Positions 41,982 through 53,440 of a DNA stretch of 64,000 bases are shown here, piece after piece. Below the pieces are notes generated by a model. The model did not search any database. It was not told the origin of the DNA and saw only the letters and a list, made by a program, of their open reading frames with translations. Made by a program: the position numbers and the translations under genes. Each line of letters opens with the position of its first letter. The first letter of the stretch is position 1. The DNA is from an uncultured Flavobacteriaceae bacterium (GTDB lineage: Bacteria; Bacteroidota; Bacteroidia; Flavobacteriales; Flavobacteriaceae), in the NCBI GenBank assembly GCA_938092005.1, contig CALKOU010000001.1, positions 62,001-126,000 on the forward strand. The letters are read 5' to 3'.

Positions 41982-42622
41982 TTTTTATCCCCTAACAACG
42001 GAACAAACCTAAAATCACCTAGCACCAATTGCTCAAAATCAGTTGGACTGGTGCGTGTGATAACTGTCATTTTTTGGTTTTTTTCACCCACTGGAATAAC
42101 CATCTTACCTCCAACTACCAATTGACCCAATAATGCCTCGGGAATATGCGGTGCACCTGCGGTAACAATAATCCTTTCAAATGGTGCCTTTTCCGGAAAG
42201 CCCTTATAGCCATCACCAAAAATGAGTTTCTTAGGTTTAAATCCTAGTGCGGGTAGCCGTTTAAGACTTGTTCTAAACAACTCATGTTGACGCTCAATAG
42301 AATACACAACTGCTCCCATATGGCATAAAACAGCTGTTTGATACCCCGATCCAGTACCGATTTCCAACACTTTTGTGCCTGGAGAAACCCTTAACTGTTC
42401 ACTCTGAAAAGCCACGGTGTAGGGCTGTGATATGGTTTGGTCGGCACCAATGGGGAATGCTTTGTCTTGATACGCGTGATCTTCAAAGCTGCTATCCATA
42501 AACAAATGACGTGGTATTGCACCTATAGCCTCCAAAACAGCGGAATGCGTAATTCCCTTTTCTTTTAATAACGCAACCAACTGACGCCGTCTTCCTTGGT
42601 GTTTGGTCGTATCTTGCCCCAT
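41978..42622 (-). CDS. pcm: Protein-L-isoaspartate O-methyltransferase
   Basis: DQTISQPYTVAFQSEQL, VLEIGTGSGYQTAVLCHMG. Confidence 0.93.
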   Translation of the reverse strand: MGQDTTKHQGRRRQLVALLKEKGITHSAVLEAIGAIPRHLFMDSSFEDHAYQDKAFPIGADQTISQPYTVAFQSEQLRVSPGTKVLEIGTGSGYQTAVLCHMGAVVYSIERQHELFRTSLKRLPALGFKPKKLIFGDGYKGFPEKAPFERIIVTAGAPHIPEALLGQLVVGGKMVIPVGEKNQKMTVITRTSPTDFEQLVLGDFRFVPLLGDKN

Positions 42623-42681
42623 ATGTTCAAAAATACAAAATCATACGACTAGCCACAGCTTAAACTTGTTACATTTGTAAT

Positions 42682-43665
42682 ATGAGTAAAACACTAAAAG
42701 CCGGTGTATTAGGTGCGGGACACCTCGGAAAAATACACCTTCGATTATTAAATCAATCCGCTAAATATGACTTGGTTGGTTTTTATGACGCAAGTCCTGA
42801 AGTTCGAGAAAAGATTACAGCAGAATATGGATTCAAAGCCTTTGATAGTGAAGATGCATTGATTGCTGCTGTGGACGTGGTGGATATTGTCACACCTACC
42901 CTATTCCATCATAAACTAGCAAAGAAAGCTATTGGCATGGGCAAGCATATCTTTCTAGAAAAACCTATCACACAAACCGTAGCAGAAGCTGACGAACTCA
43001 TCGCGTTAGCTAAAACACATCAAGTGCTTGGTCAAGTGGGGCATGTGGAGCGGTTTAATCCCGCTTTTTTAGCAGTTAAAGATGATATTAAGGAAAGTAT
43101 GTTTATCGAAACGCATCGATTAGCAGAGTTTAATCCAAGAGGTACCGACGTTCCTGTAGTGTTGGATTTGATGATTCATGACATTGATACTGTCCTTAGT
43201 TTGGTTAACGCATCTGTTCGTACTATTTCAGCAAGTGGTGTCGCTATTATTAGCGAAACACCTGACATTGCGAATGCTAGAATTGAGTTTGAGAACGGCT
43301 GTGTGGCAAATCTTACTGCAAGTAGAATTTCGTTAAAGAATATGCGAAAAGCGCGTTTCTTCCAAAAAGATGCTTATATCTCGATAGATTATTTCAGCAA
43401 AAAAGTAGAAGTTGTTAAGATGCAAGATGCTCCCGAAAACGTAGGTGATTTTGATATGGTACTTGAAAATGCACAAGGCAAAAAGAAACGTGTTTTCTTT
43501 GACAATCCCGATGTTCCAGAAGTTAATGCTATATTAATGGAATTGGAGTGTTTTGCAGATGCTATTGTCAACAATACCCCCGTAATTGTCCCATTAGAGC
43601 AAGGTAAAAATGCGCTTGATGTAGCGTTACAGATAACAACACTTGTAGAAAAGTCATCTGCATGA
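42682..43665 (+). CDS. Gfo/Idh/MocA family oxidoreductase
   Basis: AGVLGAGHLGKIHLRLL, IFLEKPITQTVAEADELI. Confidence 0.9.
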   Translation: MSKTLKAGVLGAGHLGKIHLRLLNQSAKYDLVGFYDASPEVREKITAEYGFKAFDSEDALIAAVDVVDIVTPTLFHHKLAKKAIGMGKHIFLEKPITQTVAEADELIALAKTHQVLGQVGHVERFNPAFLAVKDDIKESMFIETHRLAEFNPRGTDVPVVLDLMIHDIDTVLSLVNASVRTISASGVAIISETPDIANARIEFENGCVANLTASRISLKNMRKARFFQKDAYISIDYFSKKVEVVKMQDAPENVGDFDMVLENAQGKKKRVFFDNPDVPEVNAILMELECFADAIVNNTPVIVPLEQGKNALDVALQITTLVEKSSA

Positions 43666-44303
43666 TTCAAGAAAATTTATTAAACATAAAAGCAAGTGTA
43701 CCCGAGCATGTAACAGTTGTAGCTGTTTCAAAAACAAAGCCCGCTGATGCTATTTTAGAGGCGCATCAAAGTGGACATTTGGATTTTGGTGAAAACAAAG
43801 TACAAGAACTTTGTCAAAAAGCTGAAACGTTACCCAAAGATATACGCTGGCATATGATTGGGCATTTGCAACGCAATAAGGTAAAATATATCGCTCCGTT
43901 TGTGCACCTTATTCACGGAGTTGATAGTGAGCGTCTTCTTGTAGAAATTAACAAGCAGGCAGCCAAGAATAACCGCATCATTGATGTGCTACTTCAACTT
44001 CATATTGCAGAAGAAACAACAAAATTTGGATTCTCGTATGAAGAAGCAGAAGCCTTGTTGGCTCACAAAAATACACTGGAAAACATTCGAATTGTAGGTG
44101 TAATGGGAATGGCAACCTTCTCTGAAAACACAGCGCAAGTCAAAGCAGAATTTGATGGGCTTTATACCTTCTTTGAAAAGTGGAAAAAGCCTCTTCAATG
44201 GACAACGCTTTCTATGGGCATGAGCAATGATTACCCTGTAGCCATTGCATCTGGGAGCACGATGATTCGTGTGGGAAGCCTCATTTTTGGAAAAAGAAAT
44301 TAA
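43662..44303 (+). CDS. YggS family pyridoxal-phosphate enzyme
   Basis: VAVSKTKPADAI, DFGENKVQELCQKAE, WHMIGHLQRNKVKYIAPFVHLIHGVDS. Confidence 0.95.
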   Translation: MIQENLLNIKASVPEHVTVVAVSKTKPADAILEAHQSGHLDFGENKVQELCQKAETLPKDIRWHMIGHLQRNKVKYIAPFVHLIHGVDSERLLVEINKQAAKNNRIIDVLLQLHIAEETTKFGFSYEEAEALLAHKNTLENIRIVGVMGMATFSENTAQVKAEFDGLYTFFEKWKKPLQWTTLSMGMSNDYPVAIASGSTMIRVGSLIFGKRN

Positions 44304-44306
44304 ACC

Positions 44307-45680
44307 ATGTACGCAGTTGTTGACGTAGAAACTACAGGAGGAAAGTACAACGAAGAAGGCATAACCGAAATTGCAATCTTTAAGTATGACGGCAACAAAA
44401 TCGTAGATCAGTTTATTAGTCTTGTTAATCCAGAACGACCTATTCAACCTTTTGTAGTACAACTTACGGGTATCAACGAAAAGATGCTCCAAAATGCACC
44501 TAAATTCTATGAAGTGGCTAAGCGAATTGTGGAAATTACAGAAGATTGCACACTAGTAGCGCACAACGCAAGTTTTGATTATCGCATGCTCAGCACGGAA
44601 TTTAACAGATTGGGGTTTACGTATGAGCGTCCTACCCTATGTACCGTGGCGCTATCAAAAAAACTAATTCCAGAGCAAGCATCATACAAGTTAGGCAAGC
44701 TTGTGCGATCCTTGGGTATTCCCCTAAGCGATCGACATAGGGCTGCTGGCGATGCACGCGCTACTGTTAAATTATTAAAGTTATTACTGGACAAAGACAT
44801 AGGGAAAAACATTGTCAAAGAAGTGTTGCGTTCCAAAGAACACGATCAAGTTGCCCGAAAATTTCAATCTTTAGTGGAGCAGGTTAAACCTGTCACTGGG
44901 GTGTATTATTTGCATAATCAAAAAGGGGATGTAATTTATATTGGGAAAAGTCTAAACATGCGAAAGCGTGTAAACCAACACTTTACAGGCAAAAGTCGAA
45001 AGGCATTGAAGATTCAACTGGAAACGCACAGCGTAAGTGCAGAAGAAACAGGTAGTGAACTTATTGCATTATTAAAAGAAATAGACGAAATCCAACTTCA
45101 CAAACCCAAACACAACAGGGTACATAAAAACGATCGTATTCGTTTTGGTTTAGAAGAAGGGATGAGCAGTTCTGGATATCGCATTTTACGTATTGTGCAC
45201 GCCCAAGATAGTGGTAACTACGTGACAACCTTCAAAAACCTAAGTAACGCACGAAAAACACTTTACTTTTTTGCGCAAAAACACACCTTGTGTCTTAAGT
45301 ATGTTGGACTGGAGTCTCCCACAAACGGCTGTACGGATCTTGAGGCCAACAAATGCTTGGGAGCCTGTGTTGGAAATGAAACATCCGAACACTATAATGC
45401 ACGTGTGCAGCAGTGTATAGACAAATTGCGCTTCTCTTCCCCCAACTTATTGATTATTGACAAAGGGCGCACTCATGATGAACGTAGCGTAATACTCATA
45501 CAAGACAATGAATATAAAGGTTTTGGATATGCTGATTTAAATTATCAGATTAGAAATTTAGAGATGGTTAAAACCATCATCACACCCATGAAGAACTCAC
45601 GTGCTGCAAGGCATTTGGTGCAGTCCTACGTCCGAAAGAACAAGATAAAACAAGTCATTGATTTAAATGAAGAGGCCTAA
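44307..45680 (+). CDS. DnaQ-type 3'-5' exonuclease domain fused to a UvrC/Cho-like GIY-YIG nuclease domain
   Basis: N-terminal YAVVDVETTGG, HNASFDYRML; central TGVYYLHNQKGDVIYIGKSLNMRKRVNQHF. Confidence 0.92.
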   Translation: MYAVVDVETTGGKYNEEGITEIAIFKYDGNKIVDQFISLVNPERPIQPFVVQLTGINEKMLQNAPKFYEVAKRIVEITEDCTLVAHNASFDYRMLSTEFNRLGFTYERPTLCTVALSKKLIPEQASYKLGKLVRSLGIPLSDRHRAAGDARATVKLLKLLLDKDIGKNIVKEVLRSKEHDQVARKFQSLVEQVKPVTGVYYLHNQKGDVIYIGKSLNMRKRVNQHFTGKSRKALKIQLETHSVSAEETGSELIALLKEIDEIQLHKPKHNRVHKNDRIRFGLEEGMSSSGYRILRIVHAQDSGNYVTTFKNLSNARKTLYFFAQKHTLCLKYVGLESPTNGCTDLEANKCLGACVGNETSEHYNARVQQCIDKLRFSSPNLLIIDKGRTHDERSVILIQDNEYKGFGYADLNYQIRNLEMVKTIITPMKNSRAARHLVQSYVRKNKIKQVIDLNEEA

Positions 45681-46581
45681 GCTAATCACCATTTTGGGGC
45701 CTACTGCCGTAGGTAAAACATCCTTTGCTGTTTCACTAGCAAAGCGGTTAGACTGCTCCATTCTATCTAATGATGCCCGGCAATTTTATAAGGAAATGTG
45801 CATTGGAACAGCTGTTCCAACGGAAGCAGAAAAAGAAGGAGTCAAACATGCATTTATTCAACACAAAAGCATACACGAACCTTATAGCGTTGGTGACTTT
45901 GAGAAAGATGCTATTGCATTTCTAGAGAAGGAATTTAAAGAACATAAGACTGCAATACTGGTGGGTGGATCAAATCTATATACGAATGCAGTAGTAGAAG
46001 GTTTAGACTATTTCCCAGATGTACCAAGTGCCATAAAAGAAATGTGGCAGCATCATTTTAATGAAAAAGGACTCGGTTTTCTGCAACAGGAATTGCAACG
46101 ATTAGACCCCGATTATTTTAGTGTTGTTGACACTCAAAACCATGTACGCTTGTTGCGGGCATTAAACATTTGTAGTGCTTCTAAAAAGCCGTATTCATCA
46201 TTTTTGGGGCAAACAAAAAAAGAGCGTTCTTTTGATGTGATTTCAGTCGAAATCACCATGCCAAGAGAACAATTATACGCTAGAATAAACAAACGTGTAG
46301 ATGCAATGGTTGAAAATGGCTTAATTGATGAGGTAAAAACACTACTTGCCTATAAGCATTTGAATGCCTTACAAACCGTTGGTTATCGTGAATTGTTCCC
46401 CTATTTAGAAGGAAAACTATCATTAGAAGAAGGAATTGAAACCATTAAAACAAACACGCGTCGTTTTGCAAAACGACAACTTACATGGCTAAGAAATCAT
46501 CCGTGTATGCATCATATTTCATATGACACAAAAGTAAACGACGCCTTACTTGCTAAATTAGAAATTGAAATAGTTCGCTAA
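45667..46581 (+). CDS. miaA: tRNA dimethylallyltransferase
   Basis: [34 protein letters not shown]. Confidence 0.95.
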   Translation: MKRPKLITILGPTAVGKTSFAVSLAKRLDCSILSNDARQFYKEMCIGTAVPTEAEKEGVKHAFIQHKSIHEPYSVGDFEKDAIAFLEKEFKEHKTAILVGGSNLYTNAVVEGLDYFPDVPSAIKEMWQHHFNEKGLGFLQQELQRLDPDYFSVVDTQNHVRLLRALNICSASKKPYSSFLGQTKKERSFDVISVEITMPREQLYARINKRVDAMVENGLIDEVKTLLAYKHLNALQTVGYRELFPYLEGKLSLEEGIETIKTNTRRFAKRQLTWLRNHPCMHHISYDTKVNDALLAKLEIEIVR

Positions 46582-47505
46582 GTTTTGTTGCATACGCGCT
46601 ACAACATCATTAACATCCGCTTTAACAAATGCCTTTCCAGTTATATGCTCATACAACTCAATATAACGCTCCGATACAGACAATAAATATTCGTCTGACA
46701 TATGAGGTAACTTTTGCCCAGGCTGTCCCTGAAAATCATGCTCTATCAGCCAACGTCGTACAAATTCTTTAGAAAGTTGTCGCTGGGGTTCCCCTTTAAG
46801 TTGACGCGCTTCATAACCCTCGGCATAAAAGTACCGAGATGAATCTGGCGTATGAATTTCATCAATCAAGATGATGTTTCCATCTTTATCTTTTCCAAAT
46901 TCATACTTTGTATCAACGAGAATCAACCCTTGCTTTGCTGCCATTTTGGTGCCACGAGCAAATAATGCCCTCGTATACTGTTCAAGTTGTGCATACTCTG
47001 CTGCAGTAACAACCCCACGTGCTACCAATTCATCAGGCGTAATATCTTCATCATGATCGCCTTGCTCAGCTTTTGTAGCTGGTGTGATAATAGGTGCTGG
47101 AAAAGCGTCGTTTTCACGCAATCCTTCGGGCATTGAAGCGCCACACAAAACACGTTTTCCTGCGGCATATTCTCGTGCGGCATGACCCGCCAAATATCCT
47201 CGAATTACCATTTCGACTTTTAAAGGCTCACAAGCCTTTCCAATAGCAACATTTGGATCTGGAACTGCCATAAGCCAATTTGGAACAATATCAGCTGTAG
47301 CCTCAAGCATATGCGCAGCAATTTGATTTAGTATTTGACCTTTAAAAGGAATTCCTTTTGGCATAACCACATCAAAAGCCGAAAGGCGGTCTGTTGCCAC
47401 CATAACAAGTGTATCACCATCAACGTGGTACACCTCACGCACTTTTCCTTCATATTTTTTGTTACATCCTTTAAGATGTAAATCAGATTTCATCAACGTT
47501 TGCAT
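46558..47505 (-). CDS. purC: Phosphoribosylaminoimidazole-succinocarboxamide synthase
   Basis: [64 protein letters not shown]. Confidence 0.95.
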   Translation of the reverse strand: MQTLMKSDLHLKGCNKKYEGKVREVYHVDGDTLVMVATDRLSAFDVVMPKGIPFKGQILNQIAAHMLEATADIVPNWLMAVPDPNVAIGKACEPLKVEMVIRGYLAGHAAREYAAGKRVLCGASMPEGLRENDAFPAPIITPATKAEQGDHDEDITPDELVARGVVTAAEYAQLEQYTRALFARGTKMAAKQGLILVDTKYEFGKDKDGNIILIDEIHTPDSSRYFYAEGYEARQLKGEPQRQLSKEFVRRWLIEHDFQGQPGQKLPHMSDEYLLSVSERYIELYEHITGKAFVKADVNDVVARMQQNLANYFNF

Positions 47506-47510
47506 AGGTA

Positions 47511-48467
47511 TTAATTGTGGTGCTCTGTTTGTTTATAGGCTTCAATAACCTTTTTTACTAGTTTGTGTCGGATGACATCTTTATCATCTAAATATATAAC
47601 ACCAATTCCTTTGACGCTACCCAGAACAAGAATAGCCTCTTTAAGCCCTGAGATCACACGTCGTGGTAAATCTATCTGCCCGGGGTCTCCTGTAATCATA
47701 AACTTTGCATTTTTACCCATACGGGTAAGAAACATTTTCATTTGATTATGCGTAGTATTCTGTGCTTCGTCAAGAATAACAAATGCATTATCGAGAGTTC
47801 TACCCCGCATAAACGCCATTGGTGCAATTTGAATGATTCCATTTTCAATGTAATGGTCTAATTTTTCTTTGGGAATCATATCACGTAATGCATCGTATAG
47901 CGGCTGCATATAAGGGTCTAGCTTTTCTTTTAAATCACCAGGGAGAAATCCTAGGTTTTCGCCAGCCTCAACAGCAGGACGCGTTAGAATAATACGCTTA
48001 ACTTGCTTGTTTTTTAGCGCCTTGACTGCTAAAGCTACACCTGTATAGGTTTTTCCTGTTCCAGCTGGGCCAACGGCAAAAACCATATCGTGTTTTGACA
48101 TTGCATCCACTAATTTTGCTTGATTTAGTGTTTGCGCTTTAATGATTTTACCTCCAATACCGTGAACAATAATCTTGTTATCATCAGGCTCTAGTCCAAA
48201 AGCATCGTTTTCATCACTCTCTAAAATTTGTAAAACAATATCATCATCAAGGGAGTTGTATTTCCCATAGTGCATCACCAAACGGTCAACTTGCTTTTCA
48301 AAATGCTCTAAAAGCGCTTCTTCACCGAAAGCAGTAATTTTGTTTCCTCGTACAACAATCTTAATTTTTGGAAAGTATTTTTTTAGAAGCGCAACATTTT
48401 TATTGCTTTTACCGCCATAAAATTCTGTTGGATTAACTTCTTCCAGCTCTATCGTGATTTCGTTCAA
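47511..48467 (-). CDS. PhoH family protein
   Basis: [59 protein letters not shown]. Confidence 0.95.
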   Translation of the reverse strand: MNEITIELEEVNPTEFYGGKSNKNVALLKKYFPKIKIVVRGNKITAFGEEALLEHFEKQVDRLVMHYGKYNSLDDDIVLQILESDENDAFGLEPDDNKIIVHGIGGKIIKAQTLNQAKLVDAMSKHDMVFAVGPAGTGKTYTGVALAVKALKNKQVKRIILTRPAVEAGENLGFLPGDLKEKLDPYMQPLYDALRDMIPKEKLDHYIENGIIQIAPMAFMRGRTLDNAFVILDEAQNTTHNQMKMFLTRMGKNAKFMITGDPGQIDLPRRVISGLKEAILVLGSVKGIGVIYLDDKDVIRHKLVKKVIEAYKQTEHHN

Positions 48468-48569
48468 ATGTATGTTTTTAATTTATGAACCACATGGGTT
48501 TGATTTTTGGTAACTTTGCATTCAAAATTAAACAATTTTTAGATTGCTGAATTAAGTTAAGGTTATTAA

Positions 48570-49394
48570 ATGCCACTGATTACACTTACAACTGATTTTG
48601 GTTTACAAGATGCTTATGTAGCTGCTTTGAAGGCACAGCTATATCATCAATTAGAGGCACCAGAAATTATAGACGTATCCCATTTAATTGACCCTTTTCA
48701 CATAAGTCAAGCTGCTTATGTGTTACGCTCCGTATACCGAAGCTTTCCACAGGGGAGCATTCATTTTGTCGGGGTAGATTTTAATAAAACTCCCGAACAA
48801 AGCCTTATTGTAGCGCTATTGAACGATCACTATTTTGTTTGTGCAGACAATGGCTTTTTATCCTTACTAGAGCCTGAGCTACAACACACGCAGGCTGTTT
48901 CGTTAAACGCTTCAACAAAAGGAAATCAAGCACTTGCAATTGAAGCGATAGCACACGTTTGCCGTGGCGGAGCATTAAGTATTATCGGTTCGCAAATCAA
49001 CAACCTCAAACAACTTGCACATCACATGCCGATAACAAACCCAAAAGGGAATGAAATACAAGGTCACGTCTTGCACATTGATCGGTTTGGAAATATTATT
49101 ACGAACATCACCCAACAGTTATTTGAGCGGGTAGGTAAAAACCGTGCTTTTGTTATCCATGCGCGCAACCATCGTTTTAAAAACGTTTTTCGTGATTATC
49201 ATGAAGCCATTCGTTACGACATTCCTAAAGAACAACGAGAGGAATTGGGGAAAAAAGTAGCCTTATTTAATCAGCAAGGGCATTTAGAACTTGCCGTATT
49301 TAAAGGAAATCCGAGCTTTGGCGGTGGTGCAAGTACCTTATTTGGACTGTCATATCTAGATCCAATTCGGGTAGCGTTCATAAATGAGGACTAG
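48570..49394 (+). CDS. SAM hydrolase / SAM-dependent halogenase superfamily protein (DUF62)
   Basis: MPLITLTTDFGLQDAYVAALKAQL, HFVGVDFNKTPEQSLIV, DRFGNIITNI. Confidence 0.92.
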   Translation: MPLITLTTDFGLQDAYVAALKAQLYHQLEAPEIIDVSHLIDPFHISQAAYVLRSVYRSFPQGSIHFVGVDFNKTPEQSLIVALLNDHYFVCADNGFLSLLEPELQHTQAVSLNASTKGNQALAIEAIAHVCRGGALSIIGSQINNLKQLAHHMPITNPKGNEIQGHVLHIDRFGNIITNITQQLFERVGKNRAFVIHARNHRFKNVFRDYHEAIRYDIPKEQREELGKKVALFNQQGHLELAVFKGNPSFGGGASTLFGLSYLDPIRVAFINED

Positions 49395-49460
49395 CTGTTA
49401 ATAAATTTGTTTTAGGAACCCCCTGCTAAACAATATATTTGTAGGTAAACACATGTAAAC

Positions 49461-50579
49461 ATGAACTTCATAGTATCAAGTACGCAACTGCAACGTCAAC
49501 TGCAAACCCTTAGTGGTGTTTTAAACACAAGCAACACCTTGCCGATCTTGGATCATGTTCTTTTTGAACTAGCTCCCCAACAACTGCGCATAACTGCAAC
49601 AGACTTAGAAACAACCATAAATGCCAGCATTAAGGTAGAGTCATCATCCGAAGGCAAACTCGCCGTGCCGGCTCGATTACTGCTAGAAACGCTTAAGACA
49701 TTCCCAGAACAGCCGTTAACGTTTTCACAAGCAGACAACAATACATTAGAAATTAGCTCAGAGCAAGGAAAATATGCTCTTGCTTACGCCAATGCTGATG
49801 AATTTCCTCAAGCAGCAGAAGTTGTTGATGCTTCTAGTTTAAACATACAAGGTGACACCTTAGCTACTGCCATCAACAACACCATATTTGCTAGTGGTAA
49901 TGATGATTTAAGACCTGTAATGAGCGGTGTATTTTTTCAGCTCTCCTCAAGCGGGCTCACTTTTGTGGCTACAGATGCACATAAACTTGTAAAGTATGAG
50001 CGGACAGATGTTACTGCGCCAGAAACTGCGGAGTTTATCATGCCCAAAAAACCATTAAACTTACTGAAATCTGTTCTTGTTGGAAGTGAAGAAGACGTAA
50101 CGATTCATTACAACGACAGTAATGTTCAATTTTCTTTTGATGACACCGTAGTAATTTGCAGGCTTATTGATGGAAAATATCCAAACTATGAAGCAGTTAT
50201 CCCAAAGGAAAATCCCAATGTGATGACCATCAATAGAACGCAGTTTTTAAATACTGTAAAACGGGTAAGTATCTTCTCGAACAAAACCACGCATCAAATA
50301 CGTTTGCGTATTGCTGGTGCTGAGCTTCATATTTCAGCAGAAGATATCGACTACAGCAACAAAGCGGAAGAACGCCTTACATGCTCGTTCCAAGGTGATG
50401 ATATGCAAATTGGATTTAATGCGCGATTTCTTACCGAAATGTTAAGCAATCTAAGCGCAAATGAAATTCAATTAGAATTATCATTACCCAACAGGGCAGG
50501 TATTATTACTCCTGTTGATGGTATGGATGAAGGCGAACAAGTTACCATGCTTGTCATGCCTGTTATGCTCAACAACTAA
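49461..50579 (+). CDS. dnaN: DNA polymerase III subunit beta
   Basis: MNFIVSSTQLQRQLQTLSGVLNTSNTLPILDHVLFE; DGKYPNYEAVIPKENP; VTMLVMPVMLNN. Confidence 0.97.
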   Translation: MNFIVSSTQLQRQLQTLSGVLNTSNTLPILDHVLFELAPQQLRITATDLETTINASIKVESSSEGKLAVPARLLLETLKTFPEQPLTFSQADNNTLEISSEQGKYALAYANADEFPQAAEVVDASSLNIQGDTLATAINNTIFASGNDDLRPVMSGVFFQLSSSGLTFVATDAHKLVKYERTDVTAPETAEFIMPKKPLNLLKSVLVGSEEDVTIHYNDSNVQFSFDDTVVICRLIDGKYPNYEAVIPKENPNVMTINRTQFLNTVKRVSIFSNKTTHQIRLRIAGAELHISAEDIDYSNKAEERLTCSFQGDDMQIGFNARFLTEMLSNLSANEIQLELSLPNRAGIITPVDGMDEGEQVTMLVMPVMLNN

Positions 50580-52163
50580 TTACAACATATAATCTGTACT
50601 GATAAACTTAGACTTATGTGAGTCTAGTAAATCACGTAGAATTTCTTTATTACTATCGTTGTCTTTAGTAGCCACGAATGTTCTGATAGAGAATGAACGC
50701 AATGCATCGCGTACACTAAGGGTACTAACTGCAGAGTCTTTTCTTCCTGTAAACGGATATACATCTGGTCCACGTTGACAAGAGCTATTTAGATTAACGC
50801 GACACACGAGGTTAGCTAAGGTATCAATTAGTGGTCCAAGGGTATCTGCATCCTTACCAAACAAACTTACTTGCTGTCCATAAGAAGAAGCAGCCATGTC
50901 GTCTAGTGGTGTGTCAATCTCTGAAAAAGATATCACAGGAATAACCGGTCCAAACTGTTCTTCCTCATAAACACGCATATCCTTCGTTACAGGATACAAA
51001 ACAGCTGGGAAAATAAAGTTTTCGGTGCGTTCGCCACCACGTGGGTTAAGCACTTTAGCTCCTTTTGCAGTCGCATCGTCTATAAGTTCTTGAATGTAAT
51101 CAGGCTTATTTGGCTCAGGGAGTGGTGTTAATAAAGTGTTTTCCCAGGGCATTCCTAGCTGTAAAGCGTCAACAGCTTTAGTAAACTTAGACAAAAACGC
51201 TTCCTTTACCTCTTCGTGTACATACAATACCTTAAGAGCAGTACAGCGTTGGCCATTAAAAGACAATGACCCAGAAATACACTCTGCAACTGTCTTGTCC
51301 AAATCAGCGTCAGGAAGAATAACAGCAGGATTTTTAGCTTCTAAGCCAAGTACTAATCGTAATCTACTCTTCTTTGGGTGTAAATCTTGTAAAGACATAG
51401 CAGATGAACTATGACCAATTAAAGCCAAAACGTCAATCATGCCTGTTTTCATTATAGGAGTTGCAATTGTTCGCCCGCGACCAAAAACAATATTAACAAC
51501 ACCTGGAGGAAAACTTTCTTTGAAGGCCTCTAACAAAGGTGCAATTAATAAAACACCATGCTTTGCTGGCTTAAAAATAGCTGTATTTCCCATGATAATG
51601 GCAGGAATTAACAGCGCAAACGTTTCGTTTAGGGGATAGTTGTATGGTCCAAGACACAACACAACCCCAATAGGACCACGACGAATGTGAGCAAACACAC
51701 CACCATGGCTGTGGAACTTAGCGCTATCACGGTCAATATCTTTGTATTCGTTAATTGTATCAACGATATAATCTACGGTGCGATCAAACTCCTTTTGAGA
51801 GTCGTTTAAGTTTTTACCAACCTCCCACATAAGAAGCTTAACAATTATATCGCGCTGCTGTTGCATGAGCGTTACAAAACGTTCCATACAGGCAATACGT
51901 TCGGCAACTTTCATGGTTGGCCATGCTCCTTTTCCTTTATCAAACGCATCGGAAGCTGCCGTAAGCGCCTTTAAGGCATGTGCTTCATCCATGTTAGGAA
52001 CAGAACCCAAGTGTGTGGGTGCAAGTTCTCCTGATGCATTAGGCGTGTGGATGGAAGAATGAACATCAGCCGTAGGACCATCCCAGAGGGTTAGTTCGCC
52101 GTTGATTAAAAAACTGTTATAGTGAAAAGGGGAGTCAATAGAATACTCAGATGGTATACTCAT
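50580..52163 (-). CDS. NADP-dependent glyceraldehyde-3-phosphate dehydrogenase (aldehyde dehydrogenase superfamily)
   Basis: [77 protein letters not shown]. Confidence 0.88.
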   Translation of the reverse strand: MSIPSEYSIDSPFHYNSFLINGELTLWDGPTADVHSSIHTPNASGELAPTHLGSVPNMDEAHALKALTAASDAFDKGKGAWPTMKVAERIACMERFVTLMQQQRDIIVKLLMWEVGKNLNDSQKEFDRTVDYIVDTINEYKDIDRDSAKFHSHGGVFAHIRRGPIGVVLCLGPYNYPLNETFALLIPAIIMGNTAIFKPAKHGVLLIAPLLEAFKESFPPGVVNIVFGRGRTIATPIMKTGMIDVLALIGHSSSAMSLQDLHPKKSRLRLVLGLEAKNPAVILPDADLDKTVAECISGSLSFNGQRCTALKVLYVHEEVKEAFLSKFTKAVDALQLGMPWENTLLTPLPEPNKPDYIQELIDDATAKGAKVLNPRGGERTENFIFPAVLYPVTKDMRVYEEEQFGPVIPVISFSEIDTPLDDMAASSYGQQVSLFGKDADTLGPLIDTLANLVCRVNLNSSCQRGPDVYPFTGRKDSAVSTLSVRDALRSFSIRTFVATKDNDSNKEILRDLLDSHKSKFISTDYML

Positions 52164-52189
52164 AATATAATTTTCATAGCTTGGCAAAG

Positions 52190-53440
52190 CTAAATTAAAA
52201 ATTGAAATAAATCAGGCTTATTATTTAAATAATCACCAAAAAAACCCTTTCCTTTCATACGATTAAGCAAGGGCTCAAAGTCGTCAACAGATTTTAACTG
52301 GATCCCCACAACAGCGGGACCTTGTGCGCGAGCACTCTTTTTCGAATATTCAAAAAAGGTAATGTCATCTGTAGGTCCAAGAATGTGCTGAACAAATTCT
52401 TTAAGTGCGCCTGCACGCTGTGGAAAGCGAACAATGAAATAGTGTTTTAAATTACTAAAAAGTAATGCGCGTTCTTTGATTTCAGCCATACGGGTAATGT
52501 CATTATTACCGCCACAAATCAAACAAACAACATTTTTGCCCTCAATAGCTTCTTTAATGTGTGAAAGCGCTGATACTGACATGGCTCCGGCAGGCTCAAC
52601 CACAATAGCGTCATGCGTATACATAGTCAAGATATTTTGACATATTTCACCTTCATCAACCAAAATCAAATCATCGAGATACTGCGAGCAATAATCAAAT
52701 GCATACGCACCAATGGTTTTCACTGCCGCACCGTCAACAAATACGTCGAGTGAATCAAGGGTAATACGTTTTTTTTCTTGCAATGATTGGTACATGCTTG
52801 GTGCACCTTTAGGCTCAACTCCTATAAATTTGGTATGCGGAGACCTTTCTTTAAAAACACTCATGATTCCCGAAATTAATCCACCTCCACCAATGGGCAC
52901 AACCATATAATCTATGGGTACTTTGGCTTGATCCAAAATTTCGAGTGCCATAGTAGCTTGTCCAGCAATGACATCTTCATCATCAAAAGGATGTATAAAA
53001 GTCTTTCCTGAAGTTGCTACATAAGCCTTAGCCGCCTCGTAACAATCGTCATAAGTATCACCAACAAGTTGTACGGTCACGTTTTTACCACCAAACATGG
53101 CAACCTGTGAAACCTTTTGTTGCGGCGTTGGTGTTGGCATAAAAATGGTACCATGAATATTGTGATGGCTACAAGCGTAGGCAACTCCCTGTGCGTGATT
53201 ACCAGCACTAGAACACACAACACCTTTTTCGCGCTGCGCAGGGTCGAGCAAAGAAATCTTATTGAAAGCACCTCTAATCTTAAATGATCTGACAGGCTGA
53301 AGGTCTTCGCGTTTTACCCAAACATCAGCATTGTACAAATCGCTAAGCCTATTGTTCCTCTCAAAAGGAGTAGGAACAGCCGCCTGCCCTACTCGTTTTG
53401 CCGAAGCTTCAATAGTCGATATGTCAAGTAGTGGTCTCAC
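52190..53440 (-). CDS. ilvA: Threonine ammonia-lyase
   Basis: [37 protein letters not shown]-terminal ACT-like region. Confidence 0.93.
   Translation of the reverse strand: MRPLLDISTIEASAKRVGQAAVPTPFERNNRLSDLYNADVWVKREDLQPVRSFKIRGAFNKISLLDPAQREKGVVCSSAGNHAQGVAYACSHHNIHGTIFMPTPTPQQKVSQVAMFGGKNVTVQLVGDTYDDCYEAAKAYVATSGKTFIHPFDDEDVIAGQATMALEILDQAKVPIDYMVVPIGGGGLISGIMSVFKERSPHTKFIGVEPKGAPSMYQSLQEKKRITLDSLDVFVDGAAVKTIGAYAFDYCSQYLDDLILVDEGEICQNILTMYTHDAIVVEPAGAMSVSALSHIKEAIEGKNVVCLICGGNNDITRMAEIKERALLFSNLKHYFIVRFPQRAGALKEFVQHILGPTDDITFFEYSKKSARAQGPAVVGIQLKSVDDFEPLLNRMKGKGFFGDYLNNKPDLFQFLI

Noticed and set aside
52178-52192. AGCTTTGCCAAGCT hairpin between ilvA and the GapN-like gene
   Set aside because: The stem is only 5 bp with no T-run; too short to call a terminator or regulatory element.
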